The notes beneath the pieces are model-generated. The model ran no database searches, was not told the DNA's origin, and saw only the letters and a list, made by a program, of their open reading frames with translations. The translations under genes were made by a program, and so were the position numbers. A stretch of DNA of 64,000 nucleotides from Iodobacter sp. BJB302 (GTDB lineage Bacteria; Pseudomonadota; Gammaproteobacteria; Burkholderiales; Chitinibacteraceae): assembly GCF_002735645.1 (NCBI RefSeq), contig NZ_PDZG01000012.1, positions 1-64,000 on the forward strand. Reading direction: 5' to 3'. Shown piece by piece: positions 42,656 to 50,627 of this stretch. Position 1 is the stretch's first letter. Every line of letters begins with the position of its first letter.

Positions 42656-44938
42656 ATGAGAGAGATACACAAGCCTAAATCGGCTATCCGCCACCTGGCT
42701 AAACTGCCGGCGGCCGCAGCATTATTTGGCGCGATGAGCGCAAATGCCGCACCGATTGACGAAGTGAAGCTCGCACCGGTTGAAGTAAAGGCCGATGTTA
42801 AAAACACTAAAGACACTGATAAAACTTACAACGCGCCCGTAACCCGCGTAGGCCGAGTGCCACAGGCTGCGCGCGATATTCCGCAGTCAACAAGCAGCGT
42901 GACGCGCTCCCTGATGAATGATCAGGATAGTAATTCGCTAAAAGAAGCTTTACGCAATGCAGTAGGGATTACTTTTAATGCTTCCGAAGGCGGCAGTAGC
43001 GGCGATGGCGTGCGTTTACGTGGCTTTGCGGCATCGAATGATTTGTATTTAGATAATTTCCGTGACGCGGCTCAATACAATCGTGACACTTTCAATACCG
43101 ATACGGTAGAAGTTTTACGCGGGCCATCGTCAATGATTTATGGCCGTGGATCAACGGGCGGTATTATCAATCAAGTAAGCAAAACACCATATCGTGGTGA
43201 TTTGAATCAGTTCACTGCTTCTATTGGCACAGAAAACTTATATCGTGGCGAGGCTGACTTTAATCGCAGCTTGAGTGAGAACGCAGCGTTGCGCGTTAAT
43301 GTCATGGGCCAAAAATCCGGTAGTACGCGTGAAGGTGCAGAAATGAATCGCTGGGGCGTTGCGCCTTCGGTGAGCATCGGTTTGGGTGAACCAACGGAAG
43401 CTACGCTGTCTTATATGCATTATCAAGAAGACAATATTCCTGATTATGGCGTGCCTTATTATCGCGCTGCCGCTAATGGCCAGCCAGAAGAAATCAAAGG
43501 AATGCCGGGCTTTTATCGTGAGAGTAAAGATGGAACAAATCAGCCTATCCCTCAGGTTGGACAGTTCTATGGTCTAAAAGATTTTGATTCCGAAAAGACC
43601 AAGTCTGATGTCTTGAGCTTGAATATTCAGCACCGCATTAACCCGAATATGCTGTTGAAAAATTCGACCCGTTTGGGTGTTTACGAGCTGGATCTGCGCG
43701 CAAGTGCACCAGGGTTGTTGTTCAAAAAAGATGAAATATTGAATGACAATACGATCATTACCCGTGGCCGCAAATTGCGTATGCGTGATCAGGATATTTA
43801 TTCCAATGTCAGTGATTTGATTTGGGATTTTGAAACCGGCACGGTACGGCACAATGTATTACTTGGCTTTGAATTAACGCGTGAAAAGTTGTTAAGCACT
43901 GGTCGTGTTCATTTAGACACAACTGGGACCGTTGCTCCTGATAAAAACACCGGCTTGGCTCAATGTGTTCTCCCAAGCACAACAGTAGGCAATCCAGCAA
44001 CGAGTGGCAATGTGCCAGGGTGCTCTGCACCTTTTGTAACGGGTAAATCGACTTCAGTGGCCGATACCGTGGCCTTTTATGCGCAAGATTTGATCGAGCT
44101 TACGCCGCAATGGAAGTTGTTGGTTGGCGGGCGCGTTGATCACTTTAAGGCCTATACAGATAATGAATCGTTCACCAAGGTTAAAGCTGCTGCCAGTACG
44201 GGTCGCACCGATAATATTGCTAGCTGGCGCACAGGGCTGATTTATCAGCCTGATGGTAATCAGTCTTATTATGTTTCTTATGGCACCTCGTTTAATCCAT
44301 CGGCTGAAGCCTATTCAACCGACCCGCGTGGTGAATCGGTTGATCCGGAGAAAAACCGCAATTTTGAAGTGGGCGCGAAGTGGACCATGCTGGATGGCGA
44401 TTTAAGTCTGCGCACGGCTATTTTCCGTACTGAAAAAACCAATGAGCGCCAGACAGACATCGAGCAGGGCGTTGCTAAGCCTTATTTAATGTCGGGTCGC
44501 CGTCATACTGACGGGATTGAGATTGAATCGGCAGGGCGGATTACTGAGCTATGGCAAGTTTTTGCCGGTGTAGCCGTGATGAATGCGCGTATTGATGAAG
44601 TAGCAGGCGCAACACCAAAAGAGACTGAAGGCAATTACGCTGATAATGCACCGCGTTATACCGCTAATTTCTGGAGTACTTACCAAATCAATAGCAATTG
44701 GAAAGCAGGTGGTGGTTTTAATGCCATGGATAAGCGTTATGCGGGCACCGACAATACCGTTTATTTACCCGCGTATGTGCGTTGGGATGCAATGGCTGAA
44801 TATCGCTTCCGCGATTACAGCGTGCAATTAAACATTAATAATTTGTTTGATACCGATCATTACGAAGGTTTATATCGTGGGTTTGCCGTTCCGGGTGCAG
44901 GCCGCACTGCGCACCTGACGGCTAACTACAAGTTTTAA
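42656..44938 (+). CDS. TonB-dependent siderophore receptor
   Basis: A 760-residue outer-membrane receptor of the siderophore class (Fiu/FhuE-like). A cleavable signal ends near MSANA; a plug follows with the signatures AARDIPQSTSSVTRSLMNDQ, LKEALRNAVGITFNASEGGSSGDGVRLRGFAASNDLYLDNFRD, and VEVLRGPSSMIYGRGSTGGIINQVSKTP. The barrel ends in TAHLTANYKF with terminal Phe. This plug style is typical of catecholate receptors. It follows Fur-controlled tonB-exbBD and precedes a PiuC-type gene, the common bacterial iron-uptake set. Confidence 0.93.
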   Translation: MREIHKPKSAIRHLAKLPAAAALFGAMSANAAPIDEVKLAPVEVKADVKNTKDTDKTYNAPVTRVGRVPQAARDIPQSTSSVTRSLMNDQDSNSLKEALRNAVGITFNASEGGSSGDGVRLRGFAASNDLYLDNFRDAAQYNRDTFNTDTVEVLRGPSSMIYGRGSTGGIINQVSKTPYRGDLNQFTASIGTENLYRGEADFNRSLSENAALRVNVMGQKSGSTREGAEMNRWGVAPSVSIGLGEPTEATLSYMHYQEDNIPDYGVPYYRAAANGQPEEIKGMPGFYRESKDGTNQPIPQVGQFYGLKDFDSEKTKSDVLSLNIQHRINPNMLLKNSTRLGVYELDLRASAPGLLFKKDEILNDNTIITRGRKLRMRDQDIYSNVSDLIWDFETGTVRHNVLLGFELTREKLLSTGRVHLDTTGTVAPDKNTGLAQCVLPSTTVGNPATSGNVPGCSAPFVTGKSTSVADTVAFYAQDLIELTPQWKLLVGGRVDHFKAYTDNESFTKVKAAASTGRTDNIASWRTGLIYQPDGNQSYYVSYGTSFNPSAEAYSTDPRGESVDPEKNRNFEVGAKWTMLDGDLSLRTAIFRTEKTNERQTDIEQGVAKPYLMSGRRHTDGIEIESAGRITELWQVFAGVAVMNARIDEVAGATPKETEGNYADNAPRYTANFWSTYQINSNWKAGGGFNAMDKRYAGTDNTVYLPAYVRWDAMAEYRFRDYSVQLNINNLFDTDHYEGLYRGFAVPGAGRTAHLTANYKF

Positions 44939-44956
44939 GTATTAGTGATTTTGCAA

Positions 44957-44986
44957 CCGCCACGAGTAGCATCGTGGTGGTTTTTT
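44957..44986 (+). terminator. Rho-independent terminator after the receptor gene
   Basis: CCGCCACGA at 44957-44965 pairs (one G-U) with TCGTGGTGG at 44972-44980, followed by six T. Confidence 0.85.
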
Positions 44987-45014
44987 GCATTTAAGGTTGA
45001 TTGAAAAGGATTGG

Positions 45015-45698
45015 ATGATGTTGTTGCATATTCCCCAGGTGCTGGATGCGCAGACTGTGGCTTATTGTCGGGAGCGGCTGGAAACGGCTCAGTGGCAGGA
45101 TGGCAAAATGACTTCGGGCACGCTATCCGTGTCGGTGAAACGAAATGAGCAGCTGGCAAAAGACAGCCCGGTGGCAAAAGAGCTGGGGGCGATTATTTTG
45201 CAGGCGCTCAATGCCAATGAGCTGTTTTTTTCAGCCGCGCTGCCCAGCTACGTGATGCCGCCACAATTTAACCGCTACGAAAACAGCATGGATTTAGGCA
45301 ATCATATTGATAATGCCGTGCAGGGGATTTTTGGCACGCAAGAGCGTATCCGTGCAGATTTATCGGCCACGCTGTTTTTTGCTGAGCCAGAGGATTACGA
45401 CGGCGGCGAGCTGGTGATCGAAGATACTTACGGTGTGCATGAGGTAAAGCTGGCTGCGGGCGATATGATTTTATATCCATCCACCAGCCTGCACCGGGTG
45501 GAGCCTGTTACCTGTGGTGCGCGGCTGGCTTCATTTATGTGGATTCAAAGCATGGTGAGGGATGTAGGCGAGCGGGCGGTATTGTTTGATCTGGATACCT
45601 CAATCCGCCAGTTGCGCCAGCAGGGCGGATCGCACGATATTGCCACTCAGCTGACAGGCACCTATCACAATTTATTACGCCGCTGGGCTGATCTGTAG
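45015..45698 (+). CDS. piuC: PiuC/YbiX family Fe(II)/2-oxoglutarate dioxygenase
   Basis: A 227-residue Fe(II)-dependent hydroxylase. The facial triad is His97 and Asp99 in NHIDNAV and His160 in SLHRVEPV; Arg170 probably holds 2-oxoglutarate. The ending GTYHNLLRRWADL is typical of PiuC/YbiX. Family members are linked to catecholate siderophore receptors in many bacteria. ATG at 45015 is immediately followed by a second ATG at 45018; AAAGGATTGG lies upstream. Confidence 0.92.
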   Translation: MMLLHIPQVLDAQTVAYCRERLETAQWQDGKMTSGTLSVSVKRNEQLAKDSPVAKELGAIILQALNANELFFSAALPSYVMPPQFNRYENSMDLGNHIDNAVQGIFGTQERIRADLSATLFFAEPEDYDGGELVIEDTYGVHEVKLAAGDMILYPSTSLHRVEPVTCGARLASFMWIQSMVRDVGERAVLFDLDTSIRQLRQQGGSHDIATQLTGTYHNLLRRWADL

Positions 45699-45807
45699 CC
45701 TTAAGAGCGCTTGTGGTGAAAATTTTTATGCTTTCTCCGCCTCTGCGGGTTCGATCAGTGTGCCTATACGCGGTATAATCCGTGTTTTTTGTGTGAGCTT
45801 ACACGTA

Positions 45808-46020
45808 ATGCCTATTTATGCTTATCGCTGTGCTGCTTGCGGTCATTCTGACGAGCATATTCAGAAGATGTCGGATGACACGCTTACCGTGTGCCCTGCC
45901 TGCCATGCATCCTCTTATGAAAAGCAGCTAACTGCGGCTGGCTTTCAATTGAAAGGCAATGGCTGGTATGTGACCGATTTTAAAGGTGGACCTTCGTCTA
46001 AATCGCCCACGGATGCTTAA
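45808..46020 (+). CDS. FmdB-type zinc-ribbon regulatory protein
   Basis: A 70-residue protein with MPIYAYRCAACGHSDEH and VCPACHASS, the two CxxC knuckles of the FmdB/CxxC_CxxC_SSSS family. A long region with SDDTLTVCPACH and QLKGNGWYVTDFKGG is the usual end. ATG at 45808 matches the conserved MPxYxYxC start. It is likely cotranscribed with the following membrane protein gene, as is common in betaproteobacteria. Confidence 0.88.
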   Translation: MPIYAYRCAACGHSDEHIQKMSDDTLTVCPACHASSYEKQLTAAGFQLKGNGWYVTDFKGGPSSKSPTDA

Positions 46021-46027
46021 TAAATCC

Positions 46028-46678
46028 ATGCTGATGACGCATTTCAAAAAATACTTACTGACAGGTTTATTAGTGTGGGTGCCTTTGGCCATCACGCTGT
46101 GGGTCTTGCAGCTGATTATTGGCACGATGGATCAGATCGGTGCTTTATTACCTACTTCAATGCGCCCGGATTCATGGCTGCTGCAGGCTTTAGAAGGATC
46201 GTTTCCCTTTTTAGTGGGCTCGCATCATATTCCTGGTTTTGGCGTGATTCTGACCGTCGTTGTATTACTGCTGACGGGTGTGTTTGCGACCAATGTGCTG
46301 GGCCTGCGTTTATTGCAGGTCGGGGAAAAAGTTCTTAACCGTATTCCGATCGTGCGTTCAATTTATAGCAGCGTGAAGCAGGTTTCAGATACTTTGTTTT
46401 CTGATTCCGGCCAGGCGTTTCGTCAGGCGCTACTTGTGCGTTTTCCTCATGGGGATGCGTGGACGATTGCTTTTATGACCGGAACACCGGGAGGGGAAGT
46501 GGCCGCCGTACTGGATGGTGATTATGTGAGTGTTTATGTGCCTACAACACCCAACCCCACCTCCGGTTATTTTATTATGGTTAAAAAGTCCGACGTGATC
46601 GAGCTGGATATGAGCGTCGATGAAGCTTTAAAGTATGTTATTTCGATGGGTGTGGTTACACCCGGCAAGACGGTTTAG
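46028..46678 (+). CDS. DUF502 family membrane protein
   Basis: A 216-residue protein with two N-terminal transmembrane helices (YLLTGLLVWVPLAITLWVLQLI and FGVILTVVVLLLTGVFATNVLGL), followed by GEKVLNRIPIVRSIYSSVKQVSDTLF, the DUF502 signature, and a soluble domain. Function unknown. In many betaproteobacteria it lies between fmdB-type gene and aspS, exactly as here. The start is uncertain among ATGs at 46013, 46028 and 46034, since no strong ribosome site is seen. Confidence 0.85.
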   Translation: MLMTHFKKYLLTGLLVWVPLAITLWVLQLIIGTMDQIGALLPTSMRPDSWLLQALEGSFPFLVGSHHIPGFGVILTVVVLLLTGVFATNVLGLRLLQVGEKVLNRIPIVRSIYSSVKQVSDTLFSDSGQAFRQALLVRFPHGDAWTIAFMTGTPGGEVAAVLDGDYVSVYVPTTPNPTSGYFIMVKKSDVIELDMSVDEALKYVISMGVVTPGKTV

Positions 46679-46817
46679 TCCGGTAAAGAGCCAAAGATGG
46701 CGTTAAGAATGGTTTGTAGCGATTGCCTTATCCGCTCAGGGCTTTTTTTCCTTATCCTTGGCTTTTTCAATCACTTGCCAGCATGATCAACACTGATTAA
46801 ATCAAAGAGAAAACTAA

Positions 46818-48623
46818 ATGCGTACAGATTACTGTGGTCTTATTGACAGCCGTTACCTCGGGCAAACCGTCACCATTAAAGGTTGGGCGCATCGTCGTCG
46901 TGATCATGGTGGTGTGATTTTTATCGACCTGCGTGATCGTGAAGGTTTGGTGCAGGTTGTGATCAACCCGGATACCCCGGAAGCATTCACCACAGCGGAT
47001 TCATCACGTAATGAATACGTTCTGGAAATCACCGGTCTGGTGCGTGCCCGCCCGGAAGGCGCAGCCAATAAAAACCTGATTTCTGGCGAAATTGAAATTG
47101 TTGCGACTGAAATCAAAATTCTGAATACAGCGGTAACGCCACCGTTCCAGATCGACGATGAAAATCTCTCTGAAAACGTGCGTCTGCAAAACCGTGTGAT
47201 CGACCTGCGTCGTCCGGTTATGCAAAAAAATCTGCGTCTGCGCTATCGCATCGCCATGCTGATCCGTAATTACCTGGACAGCCGTGGTTTTATTGATATC
47301 GAAACCCCGATGCTGACCCGCTCCACACCAGAAGGCGCGCGCGATTATCTGGTGCCCAGCCGTGTGCACGATGGTCAGTTTTTTGCCTTGCCACAATCTC
47401 CACAGCTGTTTAAACAATTGCTGATGGTGGCGGGTTTTGATCGCTACTACCAAATTGTAAAATGCTTCCGCGATGAAGATTTGCGTGCAGACCGTCAGCC
47501 GGAATTCACCCAGATCGATATCGAAACCTCGTTCCTGAATGAACACGAAATCATGGACATCACCGAATCGATGGCCAAGCACGTGTTTAAAGAAGGGATT
47601 GGCGTTGAGCTGACCGATTTCCCGCGCATGACTTACGCTGATGCAATGTATTACTACGGCTCGGATAAGCCTGATCTGCGTGTGACTCTGAAGTTTGTTG
47701 AGCTGACAGACCTGATGAAAACGGAAGAATTCAAAGTATTCCGCTCTGCTGCAGAAATGGCCAACGGCCGCGTGGTAGGTTTACGCGTACCGGGTGGTGC
47801 TGCGCTCAGCCGTAAGGAAATCGACGAGTACACCAAGTTTGTTGCGATTTACGGCGCTAAGGGTCTGGCTTACATCAAAGTAAACGATGTAACCAAGCTG
47901 ACCAATGACGAGCATTCCGGTCTGCAATCTCCGATTGTTAAAAACTTGTCTGAAGCTGCTCTGAAAGAAATTATCGCCCGCACTGGTGCAACTGATGGCG
48001 ATCTGATTTTCTTTGGCGCGGATAAAGCCAAGGTGGTGAACGAGGCGATTGGTGCATTGCGGATTAAGATTGGCCACGAGAAGGGCGAGGCGGGTGGTTA
48101 CTTCGCTCAGGGCTGGAAGCCAATGTGGGTGATTGATTTCCCAATGTTTGAGCACGACGAAGAAGCCGATCGCTGGACAGCATGTCACCATCCGTTTACT
48201 GCACCGCAAGACGGCCACGAAGATATGCTGGATACCAATCCGGGCGCATGTATTGCTAAAGCTTACGATATGGTGCTGAACGGCTCGGAAATTGGCGGCG
48301 GCTCTATCCGTATTTACCGCGAAGAAATGCAATCTAAAGTATTCCGCGCGCTGAAAATTGATGCTGAAGAAGCACAAAACAAGTTTGGCTTCTTGTTAGA
48401 AAACCTGCAATTTGGTGCGCCTCCGCACGGTGGTTTAGCATTTGGTCTGGATCGTTTGGTGACTTTAATGGTGGGTGCGGAATCTATCCGTGACGTGATC
48501 GCCTTCCCTAAAACACAACGTGCTCAGTGTTTACTGACCGATGCACCAAATAGCGTGGATGAAAAACAACTGCGTGAATTGCATATCCGTTTACGCCAAA
48601 AAGCAGAAGTCGCAGCGAGCTAA
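46818..48623 (+). CDS. aspS: Aspartyl-tRNA synthetase
   Basis: A 601-residue bacterial-type AspRS. The OB-fold anticodon domain occupies the first ~110 residues ([29 protein letters not shown]), then the class II core with motif 2 ([23 protein letters not shown]), the GAD insertion (about 300-420) and motif 3 ([14 protein letters not shown]). The C-terminus reads [21 protein letters not shown] second diverged copy of this end lies at 49904, which suggests that the present 3' end came with a later insertion or recombination. Its own terminator follows at 48641. Confidence 0.97.
   Translation: MRTDYCGLIDSRYLGQTVTIKGWAHRRRDHGGVIFIDLRDREGLVQVVINPDTPEAFTTADSSRNEYVLEITGLVRARPEGAANKNLISGEIEIVATEIKILNTAVTPPFQIDDENLSENVRLQNRVIDLRRPVMQKNLRLRYRIAMLIRNYLDSRGFIDIETPMLTRSTPEGARDYLVPSRVHDGQFFALPQSPQLFKQLLMVAGFDRYYQIVKCFRDEDLRADRQPEFTQIDIETSFLNEHEIMDITESMAKHVFKEGIGVELTDFPRMTYADAMYYYGSDKPDLRVTLKFVELTDLMKTEEFKVFRSAAEMANGRVVGLRVPGGAALSRKEIDEYTKFVAIYGAKGLAYIKVNDVTKLTNDEHSGLQSPIVKNLSEAALKEIIARTGATDGDLIFFGADKAKVVNEAIGALRIKIGHEKGEAGGYFAQGWKPMWVIDFPMFEHDEEADRWTACHHPFTAPQDGHEDMLDTNPGACIAKAYDMVLNGSEIGGGSIRIYREEMQSKVFRALKIDAEEAQNKFGFLLENLQFGAPPHGGLAFGLDRLVTLMVGAESIRDVIAFPKTQRAQCLLTDAPNSVDEKQLRELHIRLRQKAEVAAS
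48552..48620 (+). repeat. Left copy of aspS 3'-end direct repeat
   Basis: The last ~70 bp of aspS recur at 49904-49972 in the same orientation. The first 23 bp are identical, the rest is diverged but still codes for nearly the same residues. This copy is within functional aspS. Confidence 0.8.
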
Positions 48624-48640
48624 ATATTCAAGCTGTAAAG

Positions 48641-48669
48641 AAGCACTCACTTGGTGGGTGCTTTTTTTT
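48641..48669 (+). terminator. aspS terminator
   Basis: AAGCACTCAC at 48641-48650 pairs (one G-U) with GTGGGTGCTT ending at 48662 around a 2-3 base loop, followed by a T run. Confidence 0.88.
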
Positions 48670-48931
48670 GCATTAAATATATTAGATTGGCGAAGTTGGA
48701 TTTATAAGTAATTTTGGTATGGAAAAACTGGTATATTTTTTCTATGTATCGTGGGGGGGGCATGGTATCGCAATGTTTTCTAGATGGCGTTATGGAAATT
48801 GCTACAACTACTTGTTTAATTCGCAATCGATGTGTATTCAACTTGGTGGGAGTAGAGCACAGTTACTTTTATAAACCAATGATGGTTGCTAATAAACGCA
48901 TAACTTTACAAAATAATGCAGGAATTCATCG
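48670..48931. other. AT-rich leader of the EamA gene
   Basis: About 260 bp, AT-rich, no recognisable gene. A short frame at 48714-48935 has no homology that I recognise and overlaps the EamA start. Probably promoter DNA that came with the transporter gene. Confidence 0.45.
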
Positions 48932-49852
48932 ATGACGATATCCGCCCCGGAAGTATTGGCTTTTAATGGTTCTAAAAATCTAGTTTATATAAAGCTCGCC
49001 ATGGTTTCTTTTATATGGGGAGGGACTTTTGTTGCCGGGCGATATTTGTCTGGAGAAGTAGCGCCATTACTTGCTGCTTTTTTGAGGTTTTTATTAGCTA
49101 GTGTCACTTTAATTATGATTATTAGCTTTAAAAAAGAGTTAATTATTCAGCTGACCAAGGCACAACTGCTGCGTTTGCTTGTTCTTGGTTTCTTTGGAAT
49201 ATTTAGCTATAACCTTTGCTTTTTTTATGGGCTTCACTATATTAGTGCTTCCCGTGCATCCTTAATTGTGGCACTAAATCCTGCGCTAATTGCCCTTGCT
49301 GCTTTTATGTTTCGAGGTGAAAAGCTGTCTGTATTGAATATATTTGGAGTGCTTGCCTGTGTGATCGGCGCTGCAATCGTGATTCTTAGCAAAAATGCAT
49401 CTGTCGTTATTCCTCTTGCGGATGCATGGAAAGGCGATGTATTTATCCTAGGCTGCGTGTTGAGCTGGGTGATTTATAGCGTTTTTTCCAAGAAAATAGT
49501 AATGGAAATTGGTCCTGTTCACACTGTTACGTATTCAGTTGTTGCAGGTACGTTCATGTTGTTGTTTGCGCTCTTGTTTTATGGTGATATCAGTATGAGT
49601 GCTATTGAGTTAATCTCGCGGCAACAAGTCTTAAGTCTTATCTATTTAGGCGTTATAGGCTCTGCCTGTGCCTATATTTGGTATTACGATGGAATACGGG
49701 AAGTTGGGGCAACTAAAGCGGGTGTTTTTATTGCGCTTAATCCCCTGTCTGCCGTGGTGCTTAGCTGTTTGATCCTGGGTGAAAGCTTAAGTATGGCGAT
49801 GTTTGCAGGCGGGGCGATTGCTATCGTGGGGATATATTTTTGTAATAAGTAG
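48932..49852 (+). CDS. EamA family (DMT) transporter
   Basis: A 306-residue membrane protein with ten hydrophobic helices in two EamA repeats: FIWGGTFVAGRYLSG in the first and LSWVIYSVFSKKI, SACAYIWYYDGIREVGATKAGVFIALNPLSAVVLS in the second. It exports metabolites or amino acids; substrate unknown. It is AT-richer than its neighbours in codon use, sits on a segment bounded by two copies of the aspS 3' end, and has no functional neighbour, all pointing to acquisition. Confidence 0.92.
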   Translation: MTISAPEVLAFNGSKNLVYIKLAMVSFIWGGTFVAGRYLSGEVAPLLAAFLRFLLASVTLIMIISFKKELIIQLTKAQLLRLLVLGFFGIFSYNLCFFYGLHYISASRASLIVALNPALIALAAFMFRGEKLSVLNIFGVLACVIGAAIVILSKNASVVIPLADAWKGDVFILGCVLSWVIYSVFSKKIVMEIGPVHTVTYSVVAGTFMLLFALLFYGDISMSAIELISRQQVLSLIYLGVIGSACAYIWYYDGIREVGATKAGVFIALNPLSAVVLSCLILGESLSMAMFAGGAIAIVGIYFCNK

Positions 49853-49903
49853 TTAGTTCTTGACGGGGCGTATTAAGGCGATCTGTTGAGGATCTGCCCC
49901 CGA

Positions 49904-49972
49904 AGCGTGGATGAAAAACAACTGCGCAGATTGCATATCCGCTTGCGTCAGAAGGCAGAAGTTGGGGCAAGC
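49904..49972 (+). repeat. Right copy of aspS 3'-end (remnant)
   Basis: A 23-bp identical core and about 45 more bases of similarity to the aspS end, encoding [23 protein letters not shown] but with no aspS body upstream. It is a displaced gene tail and is followed by its own terminator at about 50000-50027, as expected of an original aspS end. Confidence 0.8.
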
Positions 49973-49997
49973 TGTTTTGCATCGCTTCGCCCAAAAA

Positions 49998-50027
49998 CAC
50001 CTGCAAATGCAGGTGTTTTTTTTTTGC
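49998..50027 (+). terminator. Terminator after the aspS remnant
   Basis: AACACCTGCA pairs with TGCAGGTGTT around a short loop and is followed by at least nine T. It terminates nothing now except read-through from the EamA gene. Confidence 0.85.
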
Positions 50028-50086
50028 CCCAGCGCTGGAATGAAAGCGTATCATTATATTTACTGTTTTCTAATGAAAGGTTTAGT

Positions 50087-50563
50087 GTGGATTCGTATCA
50101 TAGTTGTGGGCATCCCGTCTTACCAATTGCTGATACTTACGCGGATGAAAGCGAATATGCACCACGTTCCGGTTTTTTTTGCACCCAGTGTATGCAAACG
50201 GTGCAGCGGCCTTTCCATACTCATATCTATGTAAACTTACAGCAAGTGGCACCTGGGATGGCTGCGTTTGTGCTTGAGGTGAGCAATAGCGGGCCCGAGT
50301 TTGCTGACTTTTTAGCGGCCTTGGGTTTTGCATTTCGTCAGGCATCCGTGAGCGAGCTGGAGCCGGGAGGGGATGTGGGGCTTAATCCTGTATGGCGCAA
50401 AGAATTCTGGTTTGAAGTGGGCTTACAGCCGGATCACGTTGTGGCACTGATGGGGCGGATACGCGAAGAGGCGTATTTGCTGGCAGATTACCTGCCCAAT
50501 GGCGCTGAAGCAGTCAGCTTTGCTGCTTTCCCGGATGCAAGCGCCAATGAGCATCAAATATAG
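50087..50563 (+). CDS. Hypothetical protein with N-terminal Cys pairs
   Basis: A 158-residue protein that I do not recognise. After the GTG start there is YHSCGHPVLPIADTYADESEYAPRSGFFCTQCMQT, with CxxC in CTQC and a third Cys in HSCGHP. The rest is mixed alpha/beta (VNLQQVAPGMAAFVLEVSNSGPEFADFLAALGF, FWFEVGLQPDHVVALMGRIREEAYLLADYLP). The frame is open upstream through the aspS remnant, but GAAAGG at 50075-50080 with six bases spacing favours GTG 50087. It was probably the original downstream neighbour of aspS. Confidence 0.6.
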   Translation: MDSYHSCGHPVLPIADTYADESEYAPRSGFFCTQCMQTVQRPFHTHIYVNLQQVAPGMAAFVLEVSNSGPEFADFLAALGFAFRQASVSELEPGGDVGLNPVWRKEFWFEVGLQPDHVVALMGRIREEAYLLADYLPNGAEAVSFAAFPDASANEHQI

Positions 50564-50587
50564 CGCGGCTTGTGTTTAAAAAGTAAT

Positions 50588-50614
50588 AAGACGAGCAGCT
50601 GCTTTGCCCGTCTT
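50588..50614. terminator. Bidirectional hairpin between convergent genes
   Basis: AAGACGAGCA at 50588-50597 pairs, one mismatch, with TGCCCGTCTT ending at 50614; A and T bases flank each side. It separates the hypothetical gene from convergent glnE. Confidence 0.7.
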
Positions 50615-50627
50615 TTGTCTTCCTGTT

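Noticed and set aside
45740-45770. GGGTTCGATC resembling a tRNA T-loop
   Set aside because: No acceptor stem or anticodon arm can be built around it.
48714-48935. 73-residue frame before the EamA gene
   Set aside because: No recognisable family, no good start, and its end overlaps the EamA start.
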